From the NCBI RefSeq assembly GCF_025133575.1, contig NZ_CP104011.1:1-64000 (forward strand): a stretch of DNA of 64,000 nucleotides, in the 5' to 3' direction. Below are positions 19,025 to 25,779 of the stretch, in pieces; the first letter of the stretch is position 1; the number at the start of each line of letters is the position of its first letter. The position numbers and the translations under genes are program-made. The stretch is from Pseudomonas sp. GCEP-101 (lineage in GTDB: Bacteria; Pseudomonadota; Gammaproteobacteria; Pseudomonadales; Pseudomonadaceae). Under the pieces are notes generated by a model. It worked only from the letters and a program-made list of their open reading frames with translations. It was not told where the DNA came from and searched no databases.

Positions 19025-19768
19025 TCAGCTGAATTGCAAAACACGCGCCATCGACTGGGAGTCTTCTTCGGCGGTCTTCATCATCTTCACGTGCAGTTCG
19101 AACTGGCGGGACAGCGCCAGGATCGAGGTCATCTCGTCGACCGCATTGACGTTGCTGGCTTCCAGCACGCCGGACTGCACGCTGGCGTTGGCGTCGACCT
19201 GCGGCGCGGGCGAGCCGGACTTCATGCGGATCAGGCCATCGCTGCCCTTCTCCAGTTGCTTGGGATCGGGGGTGACCAGCTTGATGCGGTCGACGGTGGC
19301 CAGCGCGTTGGGGTTGTTGCCCTGGCCGCGGATGGTGATGGTGCCGTCCTCGCCGATGTCGATCTTCTCTTCCGGCGGAATCGCGATGGGGCCGCCATTG
19401 CCCATCACCGGCATGCCGTCGCTGGTGCGCAGCTGGCCGAGGGCGTCGATCTCCAGGCTACCGGTGCGCACGTAGGCTTCGCCGCCGTCGGGCGCCTGCA
19501 CGGCAATCCAGGCGTCGCCCTTGGCGGCGACGTCCAGGTCACGGCCGGTTTCCTGCAGGGAGCCGGTGGTGAAGTCGGTGGCCGGGCGTTCGCTCATGGC
19601 GAAGACACGCGCCGGAAAGCTGTCACCGAACACGGGCATCGCGCGCGCCTGTTCGAAGTCGCGACGGAAACCGGTCGTGGAGATGTTCGCCAGGTTGTTG
19701 GCGTGAGCCTGCATGGCTTTGGTGTTCTGGCTCGCGCCGCTCATGGCGACATACAGCATTCTGTCCAA
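19025..19768 (-). CDS. flgF: FlgF, proximal rod protein (TTG start)
   Basis: Proximal rod subunit. It has 247 residues with the rod signature AMQAHANNLANISTTGFRRDFEQARAM and the C-terminal EMTSILALSRQFELHVKMMKTAEEDSQSMARVLQ. The conserved N-terminus MDRMLYVAMSGASQ needs the TTG at 19768; a GGAGGA ribosome site stands 5 bp before it. The next ATG (codon 4) would lose three conserved residues and move off the site. First gene of the flgFGHIJKL operon, behind a near-perfect sigma-54 promoter. Confidence 0.94.
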   Translation of the reverse strand: MDRMLYVAMSGASQNTKAMQAHANNLANISTTGFRRDFEQARAMPVFGDSFPARVFAMSERPATDFTTGSLQETGRDLDVAAKGDAWIAVQAPDGGEAYVRTGSLEIDALGQLRTSDGMPVMGNGGPIAIPPEEKIDIGEDGTITIRGQGNNPNALATVDRIKLVTPDPKQLEKGSDGLIRMKSGSPAPQVDANASVQSGVLEASNVNAVDEMTSILALSRQFELHVKMMKTAEEDSQSMARVLQFS

Positions 19769-19818
19769 GGCAATCCTCCAGTGCCGGGTCGGATTCCCGG
19801 CGGTGCTGGAAGGGACTC

Positions 19819-19834
19819 AGCAAGGGCTGTGCCA
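19819..19834 (-). promoter_or_regulatory. Sigma-54 promoter of flgFGHIJKL
   Basis: The minus strand reads TGGCACAGCCCTTGCT: perfect TGGCAC and TTGC boxes, with GG and GC 10 bp apart. The start site would be near 19808, 40 bp before the flgF TTG. It lies just downstream of the flgE terminator, confirming an independent transcription unit. Confidence 0.9.
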
Positions 19835-19875
19835 GAACGCCAAAAACAGTCTCAAGCCATTGAAATTAAAGCGAA

Positions 19876-19906
19876 AATAAAAAAACAAAGGCTCCCGAAG
19901 GAGCCT
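19876..19906 (-). terminator. Terminator of flgBCDE
   Basis: The stem AGGCTCC / GGAGCCT with a CGAA (UUCG on the RNA) tetraloop at 19889-19906 is followed on the minus strand by TTTGTTTTTTTATTTT. This is a textbook rho-independent terminator, 83 bp after the flgE stop. Confidence 0.93.
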
Positions 19907-19988
19907 GGATGGCCGGCAGGCGGCGACTAACTGCCGCCTGCGGCAAGGGCGCGTTGCCGGTGGAGAAGCCCGGCGACGCGCGCCGTCA

Positions 19989-21296
19989 TCAACGCAGGTT
20001 GATGATGGTGTCGGAGATGGTGCTCTCGGTCTGCACGGTCTTGGCGTTCGCCTGGTAGTTGCGCTGCGCAACGATCAGGTTCACCAGTTGCGCGGTGAGG
20101 TCGACGTTGGATTCTTCCAGCGTGCCCGACCCTACCGAACCGAGGGTGCCGGAGGTCGGCGTGCCGATGACCGCCTCGCCCGAGGCCAGCGACTGCTTCC
20201 AGCCGGTGTTGCCCACCGGGGTCAGGCCCTGGGTGTTGGCGAAGTTGGCGAGGATCACCTGGCCGATCACCTTGGACTGGCCGTTGGTGTAGGTGGCGTA
20301 CATCTGGCCGTCCTCGGCGAACGACAGGCCGGACATCTGGCCGGTGGCGTAGCCGTCCTGGGTGACCGCCGTCACGGCGAAGGAGCCGTTGGTCTGGGAG
20401 GTCTTGGTCAGGTCGATGGCGATGCCGCCGGTAGCGCCCGCCGCGCCGTTGGCGCCCCAGGTCACCGGGCTGGTGGTGGAGTCGGTGATGGCCGCCGGCG
20501 TCCACCCGGTCAGGGTCATGGTGTTGTCGGCGTTGACGGTCATGCCGGTGGAGGTGATGCCTGTCAGCTGGCCGGCGCTGTTGAAGGTGATGTCGCTGCT
20601 CAACGGCGTGGTGCTGGTCGGGGTCTGCGGGTTACGCCCGTCCACCAGGGTGTACATGCTCCAGTTGTTGGCGCTGTCCTTGACGAAGTAGTTCGTCATG
20701 GTGTGCGAGTTGCCCTGGGAGTCGTAGATGTCCACGGAGGTCGACCAGTTGTAGCTGTCCGAGTCGGTGGCGTCGAACGGCGTGGTCTTGGGCGTGGTGG
20801 CGTTGGAGTTCAGGCTCAGCGTCGAGGTGATCTTCGAGGTCGGGCTCGGCGGCTGGTTGGCGGTATCGACCTTCAGGTCGGTGATCACGCCGTTGACGAT
20901 GTTGCCGTTGGCGTTGACGCCATAGCCCTGCAGGCGATTGCCCGAGCCATCGACGATGAAGCCGCTGGCGTCGGTGTTGAAGGTGCCGTTGCGGGTGTAG
21001 ACGCGGCTGCCGTTGTCGCTGGTCATGAAGAAGCCGTTGCCGCTCACCGCCAGGTCCAGGCTGCGACCGGTGGTGCTCAGGTTGCCCTGGGTGAACTGCT
21101 GGGAGACGGCCTGGGTGACCACGCCGTTACCCACGGCGATGCGGCCGGTGCCGAGCATCGAGGAGGCATAGAGGTCGGCGAACTCGGTACGCGACGACTT
21201 GAAGCCGGTGGTGCCGACGTTGGCGATGTTGTTGCCGGTGACGTTCAGGTCCATCGACGCGGCGTTGAGTCCACTCAGGGCGGTATTGAAAGACAT
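19989..21296 (-). CDS. flgE: FlgE, flagellar hook protein
   Basis: Structural subunit of the hook. It has 435 residues with the N-terminal MSFNTALSGLNAASMDLNVTGNNIANVGTTGFKSSR signature and the C-terminal LEESNVDLTAQLVNLIVAQRNYQANAKTVQTESTISD. The central domain is Ser/Thr/Asn rich as usual. GGAGC precedes the ATG. Last gene of flgBCDE before the terminator at 19889-19906. Confidence 0.96.
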   Translation of the reverse strand: MSFNTALSGLNAASMDLNVTGNNIANVGTTGFKSSRTEFADLYASSMLGTGRIAVGNGVVTQAVSQQFTQGNLSTTGRSLDLAVSGNGFFMTSDNGSRVYTRNGTFNTDASGFIVDGSGNRLQGYGVNANGNIVNGVITDLKVDTANQPPSPTSKITSTLSLNSNATTPKTTPFDATDSDSYNWSTSVDIYDSQGNSHTMTNYFVKDSANNWSMYTLVDGRNPQTPTSTTPLSSDITFNSAGQLTGITSTGMTVNADNTMTLTGWTPAAITDSTTSPVTWGANGAAGATGGIAIDLTKTSQTNGSFAVTAVTQDGYATGQMSGLSFAEDGQMYATYTNGQSKVIGQVILANFANTQGLTPVGNTGWKQSLASGEAVIGTPTSGTLGSVGSGTLEESNVDLTAQLVNLIVAQRNYQANAKTVQTESTISDTIINLR

Positions 21297-21323
21297 GTGT
21301 TGCTCCTGTGCCGAAACGCGGCG

Positions 21324-22025
21324 TTATTTTCCGATGGTCTGAATGCTGGAGGCGGAAACGGCGCCGATGCCCGCCAGGTTCAGGGACATTTCCCCGCCGT
21401 TCTGGCCCAGGGTGACGCTGTTGACCGTGGCCGGCAGGTAGGTGGTCAGGGCGGTGCTGGTGCCATCCAGCGTGGCGCTGGCCTTGACGGTGTAGGTGCC
21501 GGCGGCCACCAGCTCGCCGCTGTCGTCCTTGCCATCCCAGGTGAAGTCGATGTTGCCGGCCTTCTGGCTGCCCATGTCGACGGTGCGCACCAGGTCGCCC
21601 GAGTCGTCGTAGATCTTCAGGGTCACGCCATCGCCCTTGGACGGCATCACCAGCGAACCCTTGATGCCGGCGCTCGGGTTGTCGACCTGCACCTTGCTGG
21701 AGTTGACGATCACCGAGCGGCCGACCAGCGACGAGGCCTGCAGGGCCTGGGACGACTGGAACGAGGAGTAGAAGGTGCCCAGGGTGGTGTCCAGGTTCTG
21801 CATGCTCTCCAGGCTGCTGAACTGCGCCAACTGGGAGACGAACTCGGTGTTGTCCTGCGGGTCCAGCGGGTTCTGATTGTTCAGCTGGGTGACCAGCAGC
21901 TGCAGGAAGGAATCCTTGCCCAGCGCGCTGGTGCCGGTCTCGGCCGTCGTCGACGAGCTCTTGGACCCGGCGTTGAGCGTCGACAGGATCGAACTGGCGG
22001 CGCTGTTATCGGTATTGATGCTCAT
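21324..22025 (-). CDS. flgD: FlgD, hook scaffolding / cap protein
   Basis: Temporary cap that guides hook assembly. It has 233 residues. The conserved export and capping segment is LGKDSFLQLLVTQLNNQNPLDPQDNTEFVSQLAQFSSLE, followed by the FLgD Ig-like and tudor-like part ending in YTVKASATLDG and SVTLGQNGGEMSLNLAGIG. It stands 27 bp upstream of flgE and 16 bp downstream of flgC. Confidence 0.96.
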   Translation of the reverse strand: MSINTDNSAASSILSTLNAGSKSSSTTAETGTSALGKDSFLQLLVTQLNNQNPLDPQDNTEFVSQLAQFSSLESMQNLDTTLGTFYSSFQSSQALQASSLVGRSVIVNSSKVQVDNPSAGIKGSLVMPSKGDGVTLKIYDDSGDLVRTVDMGSQKAGNIDFTWDGKDDSGELVAAGTYTVKASATLDGTSTALTTYLPATVNSVTLGQNGGEMSLNLAGIGAVSASSIQTIGK

Positions 22026-22041
22026 GGGGCGTCCTCTGCGC

Positions 22042-22485
22042 TTACTGACCCAGGGTCAGGACCTTCTGCATCATCTGCTTGGCGGTATTCATCATTTCCG
22101 CGTTGCTCTGGAACGAACGGCTGGCGGAGATCATGTCGGCCATCTCCTCCACCACGTTGACGTTGGGGTAGTACACGTAGCCGTCCTTGTCGGCGGCCGG
22201 GTGGTTCGGCTCGTAGCGCGGCACCAGCGGGCTCTGATCCTCGACCACGCCCAGCACCTGCACGCCGGAACCGGCCTGGTCGGTCTCGCCGAACAGCGAA
22301 CCCTGATCGCCGCCCTGGGCGTTCTGCAGCATGGTGGAGAACACCGGGTGACGGGCGCGGTAGGTCTGGTCGATGCTCGAGGAGACGCTCTCGGCGTTGG
22401 CGATGTTGGACGCGGTGGTGTTCAGACGGGTGGTCTGGGCACTCATGCCGGTACCGGCGATGTTGAAGACACTGGCGAGCGACAT
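22042..22485 (-). CDS. flgC: FlgC, proximal rod protein
   Basis: Proximal rod subunit of 147 residues with the rod N-terminus MSLASVFNIAGTGMSAQTTRLNTTASNIANAESV, the DGYVYYPNVNVVEEMADMISASRSFQSNAEMMN core and a typical C-terminal helix. It starts 5 bp after the flgB stop, so translation is probably coupled. Confidence 0.97.
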   Translation of the reverse strand: MSLASVFNIAGTGMSAQTTRLNTTASNIANAESVSSSIDQTYRARHPVFSTMLQNAQGGDQGSLFGETDQAGSGVQVLGVVEDQSPLVPRYEPNHPAADKDGYVYYPNVNVVEEMADMISASRSFQSNAEMMNTAKQMMQKVLTLGQ

Positions 22486-22490
22486 GGCGA

Positions 22491-22898
22491 TTATTCTCCG
22501 CGCAGGGCGTTCATCAGCCCTTTGAACTTGCTGTTGAGGAAGGTGAACGAGGCCTGGAACTGCACGGAGTTCTCCGCGTAGTTGGCCTGCTCGATCTGCT
22601 CATCCACGGTGTTCTGGTCGACCGAAGGCTGGTTCGGGATGCGGTACTTGAGCGACTCGTCGCCGATACCGAAACCATCGGCGGCAATGTGATGCGCGTT
22701 GGTCAGGGTGGCGCTGAAGGTGCCGTTCTTCATCTTGTCCGACTGGGCTGCCAGCACCGAGGCGAAGTCCAGGTCACGCGCCTTGTAGTTGGGCGTGTCG
22801 GCGTTGGCCAGGTTGTTGGCCAGGACTTCAGCGCGCTGGGAGCGGAAGCTCAGTGCTTGCTGGTGGATGCCGAGGGCTTTGTCGAAGCTGATGCTCAT
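22491..22898 (-). CDS. flgB: FlgB, proximal rod protein
   Basis: First rod subunit of the flgBCDE operon. It has 135 residues with RAEVLANNLANADTPNYKARDLDF and the C-terminal QANYAENSVQFQASFTFLNSKFKGLMNAL, both characteristic of FlgB. The ribosome site is weak (AGG about 10 bp upstream). The sigma-54 promoter at 22940-22955 drives it. Confidence 0.96.
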   Translation of the reverse strand: MSISFDKALGIHQQALSFRSQRAEVLANNLANADTPNYKARDLDFASVLAAQSDKMKNGTFSATLTNAHHIAADGFGIGDESLKYRIPNQPSVDQNTVDEQIEQANYAENSVQFQASFTFLNSKFKGLMNALRGE

Positions 22899-22939
22899 GG
22901 TCGCGAACCTGTTTGCCGGTGTGGGCTTGCCAACACTTC

Positions 22940-22955
22940 AGCAAGGCGCGTGCCA
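22940..22955 (-). promoter_or_regulatory. Sigma-54 promoter of flgBCDE
   Basis: The minus strand reads TGGCACGCGCCTTGCT: perfect -24 and -12 boxes with 10 bp between GG and GC. The start site would be near 22930, about 32 bp before flgB. FleR/FleQ enhancer sites would be expected upstream, where the GGCAA hairpin array lies. Confidence 0.92.
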
Positions 22956-23000
22956 GATTTACATTTCCTTTATTTTCAAAGGCTTGAGTGGATTTCGAGA

Positions 23001-23109
23001 GCGGCAAGGGGCGGCAAACAGCGGCAAAGCGGCAAGCGCTTTCCTTGCCGCCGCAGGCAAGGCGGCAAACTTGCCACTGCGGTTTGCCGCCCGCCTCTGC
23101 CGTTGCCGC
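23001..23109. repeat. GCGGCAA / TTGCCGC short-repeat array with nested hairpins
   Basis: About nine copies of GGCAA or TTGCC occur in 109 bp. Perfect stems form at 23029-23036 with 23044-23051 (GCGGCAAG/CTTGCCGC), at 23043-23049 with 23056-23062, and at 23061-23070 with 23082-23091 (GGCGGCAAAC/GTTTGCCGCC). Some are mutually exclusive. It stands about 50-150 bp upstream of the flgB sigma-54 promoter. No coding region is apparent here. Confidence 0.8.
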
Positions 23110-23122
23110 TCGATGGCATTTC

Positions 23123-23198
23123 GTAGGAGCGAGCTGGCTCGCGAACCCATCGGCCACGTCGGCCCTGCCGACGGATCGCGGGCATGGCCCGCTCCTAC
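23123..23198. repeat. REP pair (degenerate REPIN)
   Basis: A GTAGGAGCGAGCTGGCTCGCGAA arm at 23123-23145 faces an inverted arm ending in GGCCCGCTCCTAC at 23186-23198. It begins the REP cluster that fills the 619-bp spacer between flgB and the LysR gene. Confidence 0.85.
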
Positions 23199-23210
23199 AA
23201 TTCTCGCGCC

Positions 23211-23422
23211 AAGGGCAAGCGTGCAACGTAGGAGCGGACCTTGTCCGCGAAATCCCTCGCGGCAGAATCAGTTCCCACCGGGGTACACGGAGCCGGCAGC
23301 GACCTGTAGGAGCGCCAAGGGGAAGCGTGCAGCGTAGGAGCGGACCTTGTCCGCGAAATCCCTCGCGGCGGACTCGGCTCCCACCGGGATACACCGAGGC
23401 GGCTACCACCTGTAGGAGCGCG
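23211..23422. repeat. 106-bp tandem duplication of a REP-containing unit
   Basis: Two direct copies, 23211-23316 and 23317-23422, differ at only a handful of positions. Each contains GTAGGAGCGGACCTTGTCC, then CGCGAAATCCCTCGCGGC, then a CCCACCGGG..TACAC segment, and ends in CTGTAGGAGCGC. No gene is seen in either unit. Confidence 0.88.
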
Positions 23423-23505
23423 CCATGCGCGCGACCGCGGGCAGGGCCCGCTGCTACCGGGGAACACCCTGCCAGGCGCTTCGCGAGCCAGCTCGCTCCG
23501 ACAGG
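23411..23505. repeat. REP elements at the end of the cluster
   Basis: TGTAGGAGCGCGCCATGCGCGCGAC with an inverted arm GGCCCGCTGCTAC occupies 23411-23456. A lone inverted REP, TTCGCGAGCCAGCTCGCTCC, follows at 23480-23499. Each is a variant of the GTAGGAGCG...CGCGA family found elsewhere in the window. They end only 13-19 bp from the LysR stop codon. Confidence 0.8.
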
Positions 23506-23517
23506 CCCGATGCGCCG

Positions 23518-24369
23518 TTATGACTGTGCCAGCGCCAGGAAAGCGCTCGGCAGGCGCGCCTGGCGGCGGTCCTTCAGGCAGTACAGGTACTCGTCGATCA
23601 GGCTCGCGCCCTTGATCTGCAGCACGCACAGTTGCGGGTTATCCGGCACTTCCTGGCGGGCGATGATGCTCACGCCCAGGTTGCGAATCACCGCCTCGCG
23701 GATCGACTCGCGGCTGCCGATCTCCAGCATCGAAGCCGGCGTCACGCCCGCCTGCCGCAACATCGCTTCGGTCAGCTGGCGGGTGGTCGACCCGGCTTCG
23801 CGCATCAGCAGGCAATGGCTGCGCAGATCGCCGAGGCTGACCGACTGCATCGTCGCCAGCGGGTGGCTGCGGTGCACCGCCAACACCAGCGGGTCGCTAC
23901 CCAGCACCACGCGGGTCAGGCGCGCGTCGTCCACCTGCTGCGAGGAGGCCGCCAGGTCGACCCGGCATTCGATCAGCGATTCGAGCACCTGGCGGGAGTT
24001 GCCGATCTCCACCGACACTTCGATCTGCGGGAAGCATTCGCGAAAGGTCTTGATCAACCCCAGCACGTAATAAGGAGAGGTGGCGCCGATGCGCAGGGCG
24101 CCCTGCATCTGGCCGCAGTTGCGCAGGTAGAACTCGATGTCGGCCTCCTGCTGCAGCAGCGCCTCGACCATCGGCAACAGGCGCGCGCCCTCGTCGCTCA
24201 GGGTCAGGCGGCGGCCGCCGCGGTAGAACAGCTCCACCGCGTACTGGCTCTCCAGGTGGCGGATCTGCGTGGTCACCGTGGGCTGGCTGAGGCCGAGCTT
24301 CTTCGCCGCCTGAGTAATGCTCCCAAGCTTGGCAACCCTGTAAAACGCCTTCAGCTCTGCACTGAGCAT
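23518..24369 (-). CDS. LysR-type transcriptional regulator
   Basis: About 283 residues. The winged helix-turn-helix is at 1-62 (LSAELKAFYRVAKLGSITQAAKKLGLSQPTVTTQIRHLE) and a periplasmic-binding-like effector domain follows. The wording of the HTH recalls the group of LysR proteins seen near aminoethylphosphonate genes, but no such genes adjoin it. The chosen start is the ATG at 24369 (GAGG 12 bp upstream); an ATGATG at 24405/24402 lacks a ribosome site. It is divergent from the wecB-nfrBA operon, so it may control that operon; LysR regulators commonly act on the divergent neighbour. Confidence 0.82.
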   Translation of the reverse strand: MLSAELKAFYRVAKLGSITQAAKKLGLSQPTVTTQIRHLESQYAVELFYRGGRRLTLSDEGARLLPMVEALLQQEADIEFYLRNCGQMQGALRIGATSPYYVLGLIKTFRECFPQIEVSVEIGNSRQVLESLIECRVDLAASSQQVDDARLTRVVLGSDPLVLAVHRSHPLATMQSVSLGDLRSHCLLMREAGSTTRQLTEAMLRQAGVTPASMLEIGSRESIREAVIRNLGVSIIARQEVPDNPQLCVLQIKGASLIDEYLYCLKDRRQARLPSAFLALAQS

Positions 24370-24624
24370 CTGTGTCACCGGCCTCTCGAAAAATCTGCCC
24401 ATCATTTTGCTGCACGACGCCGGAAATTCGGCGCCAGCCCACTGGCGACGCGGCCTGCAGCCGAGCGACAAAACACCCGAAAAGGTCAATATCCCTGACC
24501 TGTATCACTGGCGTCCGCGAATACGGCTGGACAGCCCGGAGTTGAGCGACTTTCATTGCCGTTGGAAAAATCCCACACGGAAACCCGAAGGCGGCCTCAC
24601 GAGGGTCCGTCCCAGGAGCAATTA

Positions 24625-25779
24625 ATGAAGTACAAAGTCACCATGGTTTTCGGAACCCGCCCGGAAGCCATCAAGATGGCCCCCCTCGCCCGCGTCCTCC
24701 GCCGCACCCCCGAAATCGAGTTGCGCATCTGCTCCACCGGCCAGCATCGCGAGATGCTACAGCAAGTGCTGGACTCCTTCGAACTGGAGGTCGATGAAGA
24801 CCTCGACGTCATGACCCAGGGCCAGACGCTGAACAGCCTGTCCCTGCAGATGATGGGCAAACTCGATGACAGCTACGACCGTCATCGTCCGGACATCGTG
24901 CTGGTGCACGGCGATACCACCACCAGTTTCATTGCCGCCCTCACGGCCTTCCACCGGCAGATTCCGGTGGGCCACGTCGAGGCCGGCCTGCGCACCGGCA
25001 ACATCCACCAGCCCTGGCCGGAGGAGGCCAACCGCCGCCTGACCGCGGTGATCGCCGACCTGCATTTCCCTCCCACCAAGGCCTCGCGCGACAACCTGCT
25101 GCGCGAAGGGGTGAACATCGACCAGATCGAGGTCACCGGCAACACGGTGATCGACGCCCTGCTGTGGATGCGCGAACACCTGCGGGAGACGAACTGGACG
25201 CCTGCCGCCGACTCGCCGCTGGCCCGGTTCACCGGTGAGCGCCGCCTGGTGCTGATCACCGGCCACCGCCGGGAGAACTTCGGCAAGGGCTTCGAGCGCA
25301 TCTGCCTGGCGCTCGCCGAGCTTGGCCAGCGCTTCCCCGACGTGGACTTCGTCTACCCGGTGCACCTCAATCCGCAGGTGCAGAAGGCCGTCTACGGCCT
25401 GCTCTCGGACAAGCCGAACATCCACCTGATCGCCCCGCAGGACTACCAGCATTTCGTCTGGCTGATGGACCGCGCCTACCTCATCCTCACCGACTCAGGC
25501 GGCATCCAGGAGGAGGCCCCGGCGCTGGGCAAACCGCTGCTGGTGCTGCGCCGCGTGACCGAGCGCCCCGCCGTGCTGGAGGGCGGCACCGTGGTCCTGG
25601 TGGGCACCAACACCAGCCGCATCGTCAGCGAAGCCAGCCACCTGCTGCGCGACGAGGAAGTCTACGAACAGATGAGCCGGGTGTTCAGCCCTTACGGCGA
25701 CGGCCACGCCAGCGAGAAGATCGTTGCGCGGCTGCTGTCCTGGTTCGGTGAATCACGCACGCCAAGCGAGTTCGAATGA
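24625..25779 (+). CDS. wecB: UDP-N-acetylglucosamine 2-epimerase (non-hydrolysing)
   Basis: Interconverts UDP-GlcNAc and UDP-ManNAc in the cytoplasm. It has 384 residues, the family length. The N-terminal motif GTRPEAIKMAPL at about 9-20, the active-site GHVEAGLRTG, GHRRENFG, and the UDP-binding DSGGIQEEAPALGKPLLVLR are all present. The start ATG has AGGAG upstream. It overlaps the next gene by ATGA, so it is translationally coupled to the NfrB-like glycosyltransferase. Inference: it makes the UDP-ManNAc substrate for that enzyme. Confidence 0.92.
   Translation: MKYKVTMVFGTRPEAIKMAPLARVLRRTPEIELRICSTGQHREMLQQVLDSFELEVDEDLDVMTQGQTLNSLSLQMMGKLDDSYDRHRPDIVLVHGDTTTSFIAALTAFHRQIPVGHVEAGLRTGNIHQPWPEEANRRLTAVIADLHFPPTKASRDNLLREGVNIDQIEVTGNTVIDALLWMREHLRETNWTPAADSPLARFTGERRLVLITGHRRENFGKGFERICLALAELGQRFPDVDFVYPVHLNPQVQKAVYGLLSDKPNIHLIAPQDYQHFVWLMDRAYLILTDSGGIQEEAPALGKPLLVLRRVTERPAVLEGGTVVLVGTNTSRIVSEASHLLRDEEVYEQMSRVFSPYGDGHASEKIVARLLSWFGESRTPSEFE

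Noticed and set aside
20088..22160. 690-residue plus-strand frame over flgE/flgD
   Set aside because: Antisense shadow of the flagellar genes, Gly/Val/His-rich with no motif; the minus-strand genes are certain. The same holds for the 740-residue frame at 12939-15161 and the 843-residue frame at 40205-42736.
23001..23505. Possible CRISPR array in the flgB-LysR spacer
   Set aside because: The repeats are palindromic REP variants and one tandem duplication with no uniform spacers, and no cas genes are present.
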